DNA of 64,000 bases from Heterohyrax brucei (Eukaryota > Chordata > Mammalia > Hyracoidea > Procaviidae), in NCBI GenBank assembly GCA_028571685.1, contig CM053154.1, positions 16,524,001 to 16,588,000 of the forward strand. Direction: 5' to 3'. Within the stretch, counting starts at the first letter, position 1; the number at the start of each line of letters is the position of its first letter. Made by a program: the position numbers and the translations under genes. Of this stretch, positions 22,426 to 32,519 are shown one piece after another. Below the pieces are notes generated by a model that had not been told where the DNA came from, searched no databases, and saw only the letters and a program-made list of their open reading frames with translations.

Positions 22426-24183
22426 AAAAACACTCTAGATAGCTAGTGATGCTACTAATTTGGAAAAAGAATGTAAATGGCGCAGGGAGCAGGGCTGGAT
22501 AACAGGTATTAAAGCTAACGAGTTCACTTTTTAACATGCTGAGTTTCAGGTGCCAAAGGCATCCTAAGGTAGAGACATTAGTGAATAGGTCTGCAGATCA
22601 CAAGAACTGGCATCACATCTGTAAAGTGGCTGAAGTCTGTGTGATCACCTATAGAAGGCAGGTCAAGTAAAAAGACAGCCTCGGAAGGAAGGGTGAGTAA
22701 CAGCAATGTTGAACAGGAAGGAAGAGCAAGCAGCCAAAGGTACTGGGGTGGAGAGGTCAGATCAGGTAGGCAAAATCTGGAATGAACCAAGTTGCGACAT
22801 TAAAGAGGGGAGTTTGGTTTTCCGCAACTGTTGGCTTTCTTTGAACATTTCACTAGACAGTAAGGTCTGTGTAGGCTAGGACCATGGCTATATGGTTCAC
22901 CCAGTCTTCCCAGTGGTTAGAATCGAATCTGGGAAAGGTGCTACTTATTGGAGAAGTAACCAGGTGTAGGAAATGCTGCAGCCCAGGCAGATAAGTTAAG
23001 GGCTGGAACATCGATACTGGACTTACCAATTATGAAATTTCTGGTAGTGTTGAAAAGAACAATTTAAGTGGCTGGCAGGAAGGAAGTGAAATAATATTAC
23101 TGGCTTTTGAAGTAATAGAAATGTAAAGAACTACTTAAAAAGGCATAGCAGATATACAACTTCTAGACAATACTCTTTTTATTTACGAGTATACCAAAAA
23201 CGGATTCATGTTGTTAATGACCTGCTGACTGCCAGACTGACATGAAACTAGAATAGGGAACACGACAGTTATACTAAAAGTACAAAAATAAAACAAAATA
23301 ACAGGGCATTTGGCCATCAATAGAATGCCAAGTTATTTTCAAGCCCTGAATAGTACAATCCAACACATAAACTCGAACCGCTGCACAACCTGAAACTCGT
23401 TTAGAAATACAACAGGCAAGAGTTGCTTGGTGACTGGCTTCGTGGATCAAAAGAAGATTTACTCTGGAAAGCTACAGCATTTCCATGTATCTGGTTCTTC
23501 TTCACAGAAACTAAAACTAGTTAAATTTAGCAATTGGCTGATTATCAAAAAACAAAAATAAAAACAAAACAATGAACCCCAAATCAAATAAATCCTGGAC
23601 TTTAGCTTGGACTAAAGAAAATTTGTTTTGAACTAAGCACTTAAAAGCCCTAGAAAGCAATAAAATGAAAGGTAATTTGCACAGACTAATGGAACAGCTG
23701 AACAGAAGGAAGTGGAGAATGGGTACTGGGTAATGGATAAAAAGTTTTGTTTTAGAATTGTGTTGTAAAACAGTCTCTCCCTGATGATAAAGCACTGGCT
23801 AATGACACCTAGAATTTTCTGTTGGAGCCAGAAAACTTTAAGTTGTGAGACTGTACATTAAAACAGAAAGCAATACTACATAAAGTCAAAGTCACGTCTT
23901 ACAATTTCATACTTAGGGTAGTACCCTCTGGCACAGGACTAGGTGTTTTTCAGTTAAAAACGCAAAACAAGAAATACTTTTTCATGAGTCACTTAGCTTA
24001 GACATTTAATACCCAGCACTAACTCAGCTCATGAAACATCTCGAAAGAGGTGATTTTATTTTCCTACTTTACGACAAAAAAAGCGAAAGAAGGAAAACAG
24101 ATCCACAAAGTCAACCTGACCACAATCAGCCTTATGTATTTATCAGTGGGTACATACACGTGCTTTACATCCTTTCATCATAT
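22426..24183. other. Repeat-poor stretch, possible minus-strand 3' UTR-like sequence
   Basis: No young repeats. Around 23170-23190 the minus strand reads a poly(A)-signal-like AAATAAAAAG at the end of about 0.5 kb of AT-rich, repeat-free sequence. No upstream reading frame convinces. Confidence 0.3.
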
Positions 24184-24538
24184 GTGAGGTCTGAGAATTA
24201 AGTTAGCGAACTCATCTAGAAAAAGTGCTACATACCTCACTGCTGAATATCACCACGGTACTTTCAAAGTCCTCCTTTGGGAAGCTGTGCACCAATACCA
24301 GTGCCTAGTCCACCTTTCAAAGCCATTTTGGAACTCTTTTTCTGGACTGTCCATCAGAGCTTTCGTACCATGGGGGCTGACAATTAAATTCGCAAACTTA
24401 TTCTAGAAAAAGTGCTCTGATGGGTAGACTAGGCCCTGGCATCAGTGCATAGCTTCCGCAAGAAGTACTGATATTCAGCAATGAGGTATGCAGTACTTTT
24501 TTCTAGGATTAGCACCTGAACTTAATTGTCTGACTCTG
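24184..24538. mobile_element. Mariner-type non-autonomous elements, composite
   Basis: Left end GTCTGAGAATTAAG followed by TCTAGAAAAAGTGCTACA. The right end is its inverse (TTCTAGGATTAGC, then AACTTAATTGTCTGACTC). A second left-type end (GCTGACAATTAAATTCGC) begins near 24371, so two deleted copies are joined or nested. Sequence matches 27320-27859. Confidence 0.75.
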
Positions 24539-24652
24539 TGTGTGCCATCTGTTTTTATTAGACTGTAAATAACTTTGAAGTCAAAGGCTGCATCTCATTC
24601 ATTGTTGCTTGAGCACTTGCATTCTATTTTATGCTCAGTGCTCAATACTGAT

Positions 24653-24860
24653 GATTGCTGTCAAGTGAGCTCTAACTCCTGGTCACCTTACCTACAACAG
24701 AACAAAGCGCTGCCTGGTCCTCTGCCATCTTTATGAGCACCGACGTGTTTGAGTCCATTTGGGTCAATCCATCTCATGAGTGTTTCACTCTTTTTCGAAC
24801 CTCTACATTATCAAATGTGACGCTCTTTTTTAGCTATTGGTCCCTTCTCGTGATGTGTCC
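24653..24860 (-). mobile_element. RTE 3' end, antisense, diverged
   Basis: GATTGCTGTCAAGTGAGC tail, ACAACAGAACAAAGCGCTGC, GTCAATCCATCTCATGAG and GTGATGTGTCCAGG follow the inverted RTE 3' UTR. An old copy. Confidence 0.75.
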
Positions 24861-25376
24861 AGGTAAATACTGGTTAAATAAATAAATAATGATATATCAG
24901 CCCTCAGATAACTCAGTCACATGGAATCCGTACTGGTAATCTAAGTCATCTTTATTACCACTTCATAAGTAATTTCACAGTCTTTTTGACCAATAATAGT
25001 CCAGGACAATCACATATGCTCCTTAATTCAAGAGTCATAGGAAAGCTTAGACCAGAAGGTGATCTTAACTCACTGGCTTTAACGACACTCTCTTTAGCTC
25101 CCCTCCTGTTGTCCATCGGCATTAGGGCTAAATCTGTACAAGTGAATACCTAGATGAAGGCATGGAGACGCTGACCGGGTCGTTAGCTGTTAAACAGCAC
25201 CTAAGAATGAACTACAAGCTATTTGTTTTCAGTCTGGCCTGGGATTTGTGTTTAGAGGATCAGTTTCCTTGTAAATTATCCAGCAGTATAACAGGAAAAG
25301 TTAGGCAAGGAAAAGGATTTGTGTTTGATGTAATGTGGAAGTAAGGGTTGGGAAATACCTGCCATAACCTATATAT

Positions 25377-25537
25377 GGGAGCCCTGCTGGTATAGTGTTC
25401 AAAAGCTATGGCTGCCAACCTCTTGGTACAAATCCACCAGTTGTTACTTAGAAACTATATAAGGCAGTTCTACCTTGTCTTATAGGGTCTCTATGAATTA
25501 GAATCAACTTGATGGCAATGGGTTTGGGTTTTTTCTA
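25377..25537 (+). mobile_element. AfroSINE-type SINE
   Basis: GGAGCCCTGCTGGTATAGTG head, TTATAGGGTCTCTATGAATT, and tail GATGGCAATGGGTTTGGG with a T run. Confidence 0.88.
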
Positions 25538-25654
25538 ATTCATATACCACTACAGATGTGATTCAATGATAATTATCAGCAACAGAGTAGAGAAGTACAT
25601 CATAGGTTAGACTTAATTCATTTTCTTCCTCTGTCTTCCACTGTGAGGGCATAT

Positions 25655-25785
25655 GCACTGAAGAAAGAACACAGGTGTTACAGCCAGAAAGACCTACATT
25701 TGAAATCTTGCTTTCTCAGTAACCTTGGCTAAGTCACTCAATGCCTTACATGATGGTTGCACTATGTGGATAAAAAATGCCTTAG
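25655..25785 (+). repeat. MIR fragment
   Basis: AAAGACCTACATTTGAAATC, then AACCTTGGCTAAGTCACTCA: the centre of a MIR, diverged. Confidence 0.5.
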
Positions 25786-25929
25786 GGAGAGCTAGAAATC
25801 AACAAGTAGTGCTATTTTCTTCCTTCCTTCCTTACAACAGACGGAGTCTTAATAATGTTAAATCCATCAAAATTCCTCCAACATGGGGCCCAGTGTCTAA
25901 GTACTTGCTGAATGAATGAAAAACATACA

Positions 25930-26141
25930 TCGGATTCCTATGCTGCTGCAGTGTTTGAGCGAATTTCCCATCGTAAGCATTACTCACGCCGGACAGTGGT
26001 CAAAAGAACTCTGCGATCCACTGAACGCAGTTGGCTTCCCTGGCGGACAGCTTGGTAGACCGTGAGAAACTGTGTTTGGCAGATCACGCTGTATGATTAC
26101 AGTCACAAAGAATCCGGAAAATTTGACAGGTAGAGCGAAAT
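25930..26141. other. CpG-bearing, repeat-free segment
   Basis: About a dozen CpG dinucleotides fall in ~210 bp within otherwise CpG-poor DNA (for example TCACGCCGGACAG, GGCGGACAG, GACCGTGAG). No repeat family is recognised. It lies beside the candidate exons at 26083 and 26310. A small conserved element or an unusually young insert would both explain it. Confidence 0.4.
26083..26129 (+). other. Candidate 47-nt exon (unverified)
   Basis: Bounded by TTTGGCAG on the left and GTAGAG on the right. One frame reads ITLYDYSHKESGKFD without a stop. The acceptor pyrimidine tract is weak. The end phase (2) would join to a frame of the 26310 candidate different from the best-looking one, which lowers confidence. 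Confidence 0.15.
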
Positions 26142-26309
26142 ATGACTTGATTAAAGGCTGCATTAACTGAATTTTAGTGATAACATGGATTTTTGTCTGT
26201 TTACTTCATTTCTTTGTTTTCTGTTGTCACACTGAAGAGGGGTTTCTTTTAGCTTAAACCTGTCTCACTTGGTCCCCGACTATAATTACTTTACCTTGTT
26301 TCTGAACAG

Positions 26310-26414
26310 TGCGTCCAGGAAACATAACTGGTCCCATTGTCCATGTTTCTGTGGGACAAGATGGGAAGTTCATAGAACAGACTCAGCTTCTTGCTTCTCC
26401 TTTTACCCAGCAAT
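26310..26414 (+). other. Candidate 105-nt exon (unverified)
   Basis: Acceptor-like tract TTTACCTTGTTTCTGAACAG and donor-like GTGAGA bound exactly 105 nt, a phase-neutral length. The frame beginning at the third base is fully open and protein-like (RPGNITGPIVHVSVGQDGKF at its start). A second frame is also open. I cannot match it to a known protein. It may be part of a gene whose other exons lie outside the window or are not recognised. Confidence 0.28.
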
Positions 26415-27021
26415 GTGAGACTTAAACATGTTTTTTAGAAAGAATGATAAAGCAGGAAATCACTGAGAAGATGAAATGTACAGCTCCTCAGGGTTCCACC
26501 ACTTTTCCTAGCTTTTCTGAGGTAGACTTGAATCTAGATGATTCTTTTACTAATGCCACTTATTCTTGGGATATATTTCTATTTATGCATTTTATTTTTC
26601 TAACTCCTGACTACTAAGGGGGCAACAACAACAAAAGACAGGTTAGAGGGAAAAAATAAAAACTCCCTGTTCTGAAGTCAACCTCCACTGGAAGATAGTC
26701 CGCTAACACCAGCCTCAAGATGGGAGGCTATTTTGCAGCTAGATTAATCAGTCTTTTGTGGTATTTGTCAAGCTTCACATAACATAATTTGTCAAGCTTC
26801 TCTGATTTGAGAAAAGTACTAAAGAGGACACAGTAAATAAGGAAACTCATAAATTTTGCATATTCTGTGTTAGGATTTATGATGTGGACAATCCAGTGAT
26901 TATTTGTATTTTTGGTCATGCAATTCAATAGCAACTTCATTTTTAGATATTTTAAATACAGTTAAAATACATGAACATACTAGTTTTACTACTTTCAAAT
27001 AACAAAACTGTATGTTTCTAG

Positions 27022-27180
27022 AATGCAGGGCTCTCACAGTTTAGAAGGAGGTTCTCAGTCTTCAGATTCGGCTTCTGAATATATTACATTTGATGAGAAG
27101 TGGGAACAAGATAAACCAGAAATAAGTATAGAAGTGGACTATGGAGTCCACACTCCCAAGAAGATTATCCAGGATTTCTT
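27022..27180 (+). other. Candidate exon with open, acidic peptide (unverified)
   Basis: Follows TGTATGTTTCTAG. Opens with ATG at 27023 and stays open for 67 codons (SQSSDSASEYITFDEKWEQD in the middle), with composition unlike the surrounding AT-rich DNA. No GT donor sits at the obvious end (CCAG then GATT). Internal donors at GAA/GTGGGA and AATAA/GTATAG are possible. Linking it to 26310-26414 in that exon's best frame gives an immediate stop, so the two may not belong together. Identity unknown. Confidence 0.25.
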
Positions 27181-27319
27181 TTTTTGTGTGTGTATATGTA
27201 TGTATCTGTTTAAAAGCTTCTGCTAAATCACATAAAAATTATGTAAGCAGGTAATACTAGGAATCTCCTGATGCAGTTTTCCTCTCACCTGATTACATAT
27301 GAGACGTGTAGTTAATATA

Positions 27320-27859
27320 CAAGGAGCGCCAATTAAGTTCACAAACTCATCCTAGAAAAAGCGCTACACAACTCAGTGCTGACTATCATGATGGTCAACT
27401 CTGAAGTACTGCCCTTGGGAAGCTAGGCACTGATGCCAGCACTCAGATCACCTTTCAAAGCAATTTTGGAACTCTTTTTCTGCAACGGCCATCAGAGCTG
27501 CCATCATATTACCCTTGATGTCCTGAACATCATCAAAATGACTTCCTTTCAATATGTCCTTTGTCTTCAGGTGAAGGAAAAAGTTATTGGGGGCCAGATC
27601 AGGTACAGTTATTTGTTTACTGGCTACAACTTCCTCACAGACAACTATATAATTAAGTTCAGGAACTTGCCACCTTGCTGTTGTGTGCAATGGCCATTCC
27701 AGAAAGAGTTCCAAAACTGCTCTGAAGGGTGGATGGCACACTGACATCAGTGCATAGCTTCCCAAGGGGAGTCCTTCAAAGGTGACCATGGTGATATTCA
27801 GCAGTGAGGTATACAGCACTTACAACAATTAAGTTCGCAGACTTAATTGTCTGACCTCG
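27320..27859 (-). mobile_element. Mariner-type DNA transposon, internally deleted
   Basis: Bounded by TA at 27318-27319 and 27860-27861, with inverted ends CAAGGAGCGCCAATTAAG and the complement of CTTAATTGTCTGACCTCG. The minus strand keeps a 123-codon piece of a mariner-family transposase (PDLAPNNFFLHLK, the neighbourhood of the third catalytic aspartate, then KEFQNCFER). At ~540 bp against about 1.3 kb usual, most of the transposase gene is gone and it cannot act. Confidence 0.85.
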
Positions 27860-27997
27860 TACATATCATGCTTTCATATCATGCTTTGCCGTTTGCAAAA
27901 GCTTCCCCTTGCCCACAAGACAATGGCATTAAGATGATTCACTAACTGTAAGATCTGATTATCTGCCTCAGATTTTATGCCTAGTACGCATTCCAGT

Positions 27998-28161
27998 GGA
28001 AACCCTGGGGGCGTAGTGGGTGAAGTGCTACAGCTGCTAACTCAAAGGTCTGCAGTTCAAATCCATCAGGTGCTCCATGGAAACTCTACAGGACAGTTGT
28101 ACTCTGTCTTAAAGGGTTGCTATGAGTAGGTATTGACTAAAGAGCAACTGGCTTGGTTTGG
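27998..28161 (+). mobile_element. AfroSINE-type SINE
   Basis: GGAAACCCTGGGGGCGTAGT head, B-box-like GTCTGCAGTTCAAATCC, TTAAAGGGTTGCTATGAGT and tail GCAACTGGCTTGGTTTGG. Confidence 0.9.
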
Positions 28162-29489
28162 GGTTCTAGGCATTACACGTGGAACTCAAATTCAGGCCTT
28201 TCGGCGGATTCCTGCATGCTTTGCCATGAAGCTAGAAGGCAAGACTGGCACTGTGAATGAAGACGAAAGCACTGTCATCTCTGATCCCACTGGCACTGTC
28301 TGCTACTCTTCCTCTTTCTGGATTATCCTTTTGGTTTTAGCCTTTACCAGCAGTTAAGCAATCATAGCACAGGAAGGAAAAGTTCATTTTGCTTGGTCTA
28401 CCAGTTGCTCCTAATGCAGACGCCTGGCTTTCAGGTGGCCAGCAGTTCACTACCACGTATCTCTACAGACCCTGAAATGCTTCTGCCAACCAGGGGGCTT
28501 ATTTTCAAAAATTAACCTGTACTTTTTTACTTATTAAGGTGGACTAGGTGGATTAAAATGATTAACATGAGCATCTAATTTGTTTTAATTAAAAAAGAAA
28601 CCAAATGTACCCTGTTTTCCCAGTAATTCCTTTCTCCCCCCTAATATTGTGATCTTCACAGCCAATGATAAGCTCTGAGAAATTTCTTTAAAATGAAAAG
28701 TTTTTGATGAAAAAATTATATTTTGGGGAAGGGGAGTGTAAGTTACCACTGCTACCCAAATCAACATTGTATTTTTCTCTAATGTGGCTGATATTATGAT
28801 GACTCAAAAAGTATTAACTGCTTCACTAATTCTACTTTCCATAAGTTGAAACAGTGGAATATTTAGGAAGCTGAACTTTTTTACATGATATAATTTTCTC
28901 TTCTTTCCATAAAATACACTATAACTAACCGTAGCTTCCTACGTTCAAGAGCATGAAAACGAGAGTCACAGTTCTAGGTCAAATGAAAAAATAAATAACT
29001 CCTATGAGGTTTTCCTTTTCAGGGCACACTTGGCTGTCAAAGAGTATCTTCAGTAAGTACGAGATGTTCTAAGAATGTCTGATTCAAGTTAATTAAGGCA
29101 GAAAGAAAAAATATACTCGAAATGAGGAGAAAACGTCTCCTATAATTATGTTTTCTATAAATAGACAAACCACATTTTTAGTCAATATCTATTAGCATAA
29201 CTCGCTTTGTAGGAATTTTTTTAAACCACATATTGTTCTTTAGATACCTATCTATTACTCAGTACCATTTTACAGTCCCTGCGATCTTGATGTATTAATG
29301 GTAATGAATTTTGCTGCAGGAATTTTAAAAAATCAATTTGGAAAAGGTTATTTAAATGCTTTGTGATAACCTAATACAAAAAGAATTTTGGACAAGCACA
29401 ACCAGCCGCTATTCCACTATTGCAAGAGCATAAAATCGGATTTTGGCCCATTGCCAGTGATACAATTCAGGCCACTATTAATGCAAAAA
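28162..29489. other. Repeat-poor stretch
   Basis: No repeat is recognised except the 29023 mini-exon candidate. Short open frames at 28133-28357 and 28585-28767 have no support. Confidence 0.35.
29023..29052 (+). other. Candidate 30-nt mini-exon (unverified)
   Basis: TTTTCCTTTTCAG on the left and GTAAGTAC on the right are both near-consensus splice signals around 30 nt, a multiple of three. The frames read GTLGCQRVSS or AHLAVKEYLQ. Such pairs also occur by chance in long introns. Confidence 0.2.
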
Positions 29490-29785
29490 CAGCAGCACTG
29501 TATTTTCACCAACCCAGCTTCAGCTTTCTAAACTTAGACCCAAGCTTCTTTAGCTCAATAAGTACAAAAATTATTTAGAAGAGAATCTTCCTTTGGGCTC
29601 CATTCTGTAAAAAGCCCACCCACCCACTGCCACTGAGTCGGGTCTGACTCATAGTGACTCTAGAGGTCACAGTAGAGTTTCCAAGCAGCACCTGGTGTAT
29701 TTGAACTGCCGACCTTTTGGTTAGCAGACGTAGCATTTAACCCAGTATGCCACCAGGGTTTCCCTCTAATTAACAGTAAAACAAA
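29490..29785. repeat. Local duplicate A, split by a SINE
   Basis: AGCAGCACTG, a CTTCAGCTTTCTAAACTTAG-like block, AATTATTTAGAAGAGAATCT and GGGCTCCATTCTGTAAA match duplicate B at 30509-30629. The matching end (TAACAGTAA) lies beyond the SINE at 29611-29763. Confidence 0.75.
29611..29763 (-). mobile_element. AfroSINE-type SINE, antisense
   Basis: CCCACTGCCACTGAGTCGGG to GCCACCAGGGTTTCC. It is absent at the same point of duplicate B, so it arrived after the duplication or in only one copy of an old repeat. Confidence 0.9.
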
Positions 29786-30297
29786 ATGGCCTGACTTCAT
29801 TGTAGGTGAACAGGTTATATGTAAGGAAAGACATCCCGGCAGGGGTGTGGGAGGCTTCTCTTGCGAATATAAAGGAGATGACCTCAGACAGGATGGACAA
29901 ATGAACCCTGCAGAGGCACTCTAGAAGGAGATGTCCTCACTGGGATGGAGTGGCAGGCTGGTGTGGCCACTGGGCAAGAAGGTTCTCCTCCTGCAGAGGA
30001 GGGCTTGCTAACTCATTCTCTATCATACTCCCTCCATACAGAGCTGAAACTCAGCAATCTGTACCTGTAAGACAAACTTAAAAGTAGGTGAAGCAAAGAC
30101 TGGTAGACTTGGAACACTAAAAACACTAAGGTCACCAATATTTCTTCTTGTTATATTCTAGAAGTTTTTTTGTTTTAGTTCTTACATTTAGGTCTCTATC
30201 GTGTTTTGAGATTTCTGTTTGTTGTAAATATAGGTAAAGGTCAAAGCTAGACCTGAAATACTAAAAACTTTTTCAAAGAAATCTAATCTTTACTGTT

Positions 30298-30395
30298 GGA
30301 AACCCTGATGGCCTAGTGGTTGTGTTGTGGTTGTTGCTGCTGTTACTTGTCTTTAACTCAGTTCTGACTGATTCTAACCACACATGAGTGGGTTA
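30298..30395 (+). mobile_element. SINE head joined to an inverted retroposon tail
   Basis: GGAAACCCTGATGGCCTAGT is a sense SINE head of ~25 bp. It switches directly to GTTGTTGCTGCTGTTACTTG and a CAGTTCTGACTGATTC-like block, an inverted SINE/RTE tail. The body is missing. Confidence 0.6.
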
Positions 30396-30508
30396 GAACA
30401 GTTTCAAATCTTCATTATGATCAAATGGATGAGCAAGACTTAGTTCAGTGAGCTTGAGGCACTAGGAAGCCTGGGTAGGTGAACTAGGCAGGAAGAATTA
30501 CTGCAAAC

Positions 30509-30629
30509 AAGCAGCACTGCATTTGGAAAGCTGCAGCTTTCCAAACTCAGACACAGGCTTCGACTGAGCACAGGAATTATTTGAAAAAGAATCTTCCTCT
30601 GGGCTCCACTTTCTAAATAACAGTAAGAG
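30509..30629. repeat. Local duplicate B
   Basis: AGCAGCACTGCATTTGG, CAGCTTTCCAAACTCAG, AATTATTTGAAAAAGAATCT, GGGCTCCACTTTCTAAATAA. It is the uninterrupted counterpart of 29490-29785, about 1 kb away in the same orientation. Confidence 0.75.
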
Positions 30630-31224
30630 GAGGCTGGTGAGAATGTGCCCCACTCAAGGAATCAGAATAAGCCTATACTAAGTACACAAAGCATGGGAAA
30701 AAATATCAAAATACATATGAGATGACAGAAGCATACAAGGACCTTGTAAACAACTAAGATTATTGATTTTTAACCCAGTCATATGGCTAATTACATGAAA
30801 TGCAAATGGCCTAAATATACAGTGAAACTGGTGAGAGCTGGAACTTTATGAGACTGCATTGTTTTTACAGGTCTCATAAGTTTCCTGCCTTGGACAGGGT
30901 TCAGTCTTAACACTTTTCTATCACCCTCTACTAGTGGAAAATATTTGAGCTTTCTTTCTCTGATAGGTTTCTGCCAAACACAGGTTCCAGTTTTCACAGG
31001 TTTTATTGCACAAACTGAAAGGTAAAAACTGTCATACAGGTTAAAAACAGCAAGACTCCATTACAGCTGTCTCCAACAAATCCATATAAATCTACAGGTA
31101 GGTTAAAAGTGTAACCATAAAATAAAAAATGCAAACGGTAACAAAAGTAAGCTAGGTGGTTATGTTAATATCTGAATGTTAGCAGCAAAAATGTGGCATT
31201 ATTAATTGTAAAGAAGTCAGTTCA
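30630..31224. other. Unassigned AT-rich sequence
   Basis: No gene or repeat recognised. The 68-codon minus frame at 30791-30997 has no recognised features. Confidence 0.35.
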
Positions 31225-31236
31225 TCAAGAAGACAT

Positions 31237-31280
31237 ACCAAACCTACAGCTATGAAGTCAATCCTGACTCATAAGTACCC
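31237..31280 (-). mobile_element. AfroSINE-type SINE, 3' part (other part at 35691-35856)
   Basis: CCAAACCTACAGCTATGAAG then TCAATCCTGACTCATAAGTACCC is the inverted SINE tail and stops abruptly. The missing remainder starts at 35691. The outer flanks TCAAGAAGACAT (31225-31236) and TCAAGGAGAGAT (35857-35868) agree at 10 of 12 positions, the original SINE target-site duplication. The SINE was therefore whole before the 4.4-kb insertion. Confidence 0.88.
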
Positions 31281-32519
31281 AAGTAAGGAGGGTAACAGCT
31301 TTAGGTAAGGAGGATAACAATCAATGTCCACTGAAACGGCAGCTGAGAAATCAAAAGGTGCATTGCATTGAGAAAATCTGCTGCAAAGGACCTCTTTCAA
31401 GTATTCAAAACTACGGATGTCACCTTGAAGACTAAAATGTGCCTGACCTAAGCCATGGTATTTTCAATCACATCATATGCATGTGAAGTTGGACAATGAA
31501 CAAAGTAGATACAAGGAGAATTGATGCCTTTGAATTGTGCTGTTGGAGAAGAATGCTGAATGTCCCATGGACTGCCAAACAAACAGATCTGTTCTGGAAG
31601 AAGTACAACCAGAGTGCTCCTTGGAAGCAAAGATGCAAAACTGTGTCTTATATACTTTGGACATGTTGTCAGGAAGGATTAGTCCCTGGAGAAGAACATC
31701 ATGCTTGGTAGACTGGAGGGTCAGCAAAAAAGAGAAAGACCGCGACGAGACGAATTGACACAGAGGCCACAACAATGGGCGTAAATATAACAACAACAAC
31801 AACAAGAAGGGTAACACCACCAGGTAAGGAGGGTAACAGCACCAGGTAAGAGGGTAACAGCATCAGGGAAGGAGGGTAACACCACCAGGTAAGGAGGGTA
31901 ACAGCATCAGGGAAGAGGGTAACACAGCATCAGGGAAGAGGGTAACAGCACCAGGTAACAGGGTAACACCACCAGGTAAGGAGGGTAACAGCACCAGGTA
32001 AGAGGGTAACAGCATCAGGGAAGGAGGGTAACAGCATCAGGGAAGAGGGTAACAGCATCAGGTAAGAGGGTAACAGCATCAGGGAAGAGGGTAACAGCAT
32101 CAGGGAAGAGGGTAACAGCATCAGGGAAGAGGGTAACAGCATCAGGGAAGAGGGTAACAGCATCAGGGAAGAGGGTAACAGCATCAGGTAACAGGATAAC
32201 ACCACCAGGTAAGGAGGGTAACAGCATCAGGTAAGAGGGTAACAGCATCAGGTAAGGAGGGTAACAGCATCAGGGAAGAGGGTAACAGCATCAGGGAAGG
32301 AGGGTAACAGCATCAGGGAAGAGGGTAACAGCATCAGGTAAGAGGGTAACAGCATCAGGGAAGGAGGGTAACAGCATCAGGGAAGGAGGGTAACACCACC
32401 AGGTAAGGGGGGTAACAGCATCAGGTAAGGAGGGTAACACCACCAGGTAAGGGGGGTAATACCACCAGGGAAGGAGGGTAACACCACCAGGTAAGAGGGT
32501 AACACCACCAGGGAAGGAG
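31281..32519. repeat. 21-22-bp minisatellite, interrupted by a truncated RTE
   Basis: About 33 units of the type GGGTAACAGCATCAGGGAAGA, with a second version GGGTAACACCACCAGGTAAG. Two or so units lie at 31281-31318 and the rest at 31800-32519. The plus strand is purine-rich. The minus strand reads as periodic 7-residue frames that are by-products. It sits inside the borders of the RTE insertion, directly upstream of the RTE body. Confidence 0.95.
31319..31799 (+). mobile_element. RTE/BovB-like LINE, 5'-truncated, nested in the minisatellite
   Basis: Runs from CAATCAATGTCCACTG (RTE position equivalent to ~62306) through CTCCTTGGAAGCAAAGATG and CATGCTTGGTAGACTGGAGG to an AACAACAACAACAAC tail. 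Minisatellite units flank it on both sides, so it inserted into the array. It lacks the last ~90 bp of the usual 3' end (the block with CTATGAGTCGG). Confidence 0.88.

Noticed and set aside
26083..26129. EF-hand gene fragment suggested by TLYDY...SGKFDR
   Set aside because: Only 15 residues, no complete calcium loop, a weak acceptor and inconsistent phase with the next candidate. Not enough to name a family.
31930..32248. Leu/Pro/Ser-rich periodic minus-strand reading frames
   Set aside because: They follow the 21-bp minisatellite period exactly (7 residues). No start context or family supports a protein.
31281..32519. CRISPR-like array
   Set aside because: Units are contiguous with no unique spacers, and the genome is vertebrate. 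It is a minisatellite.
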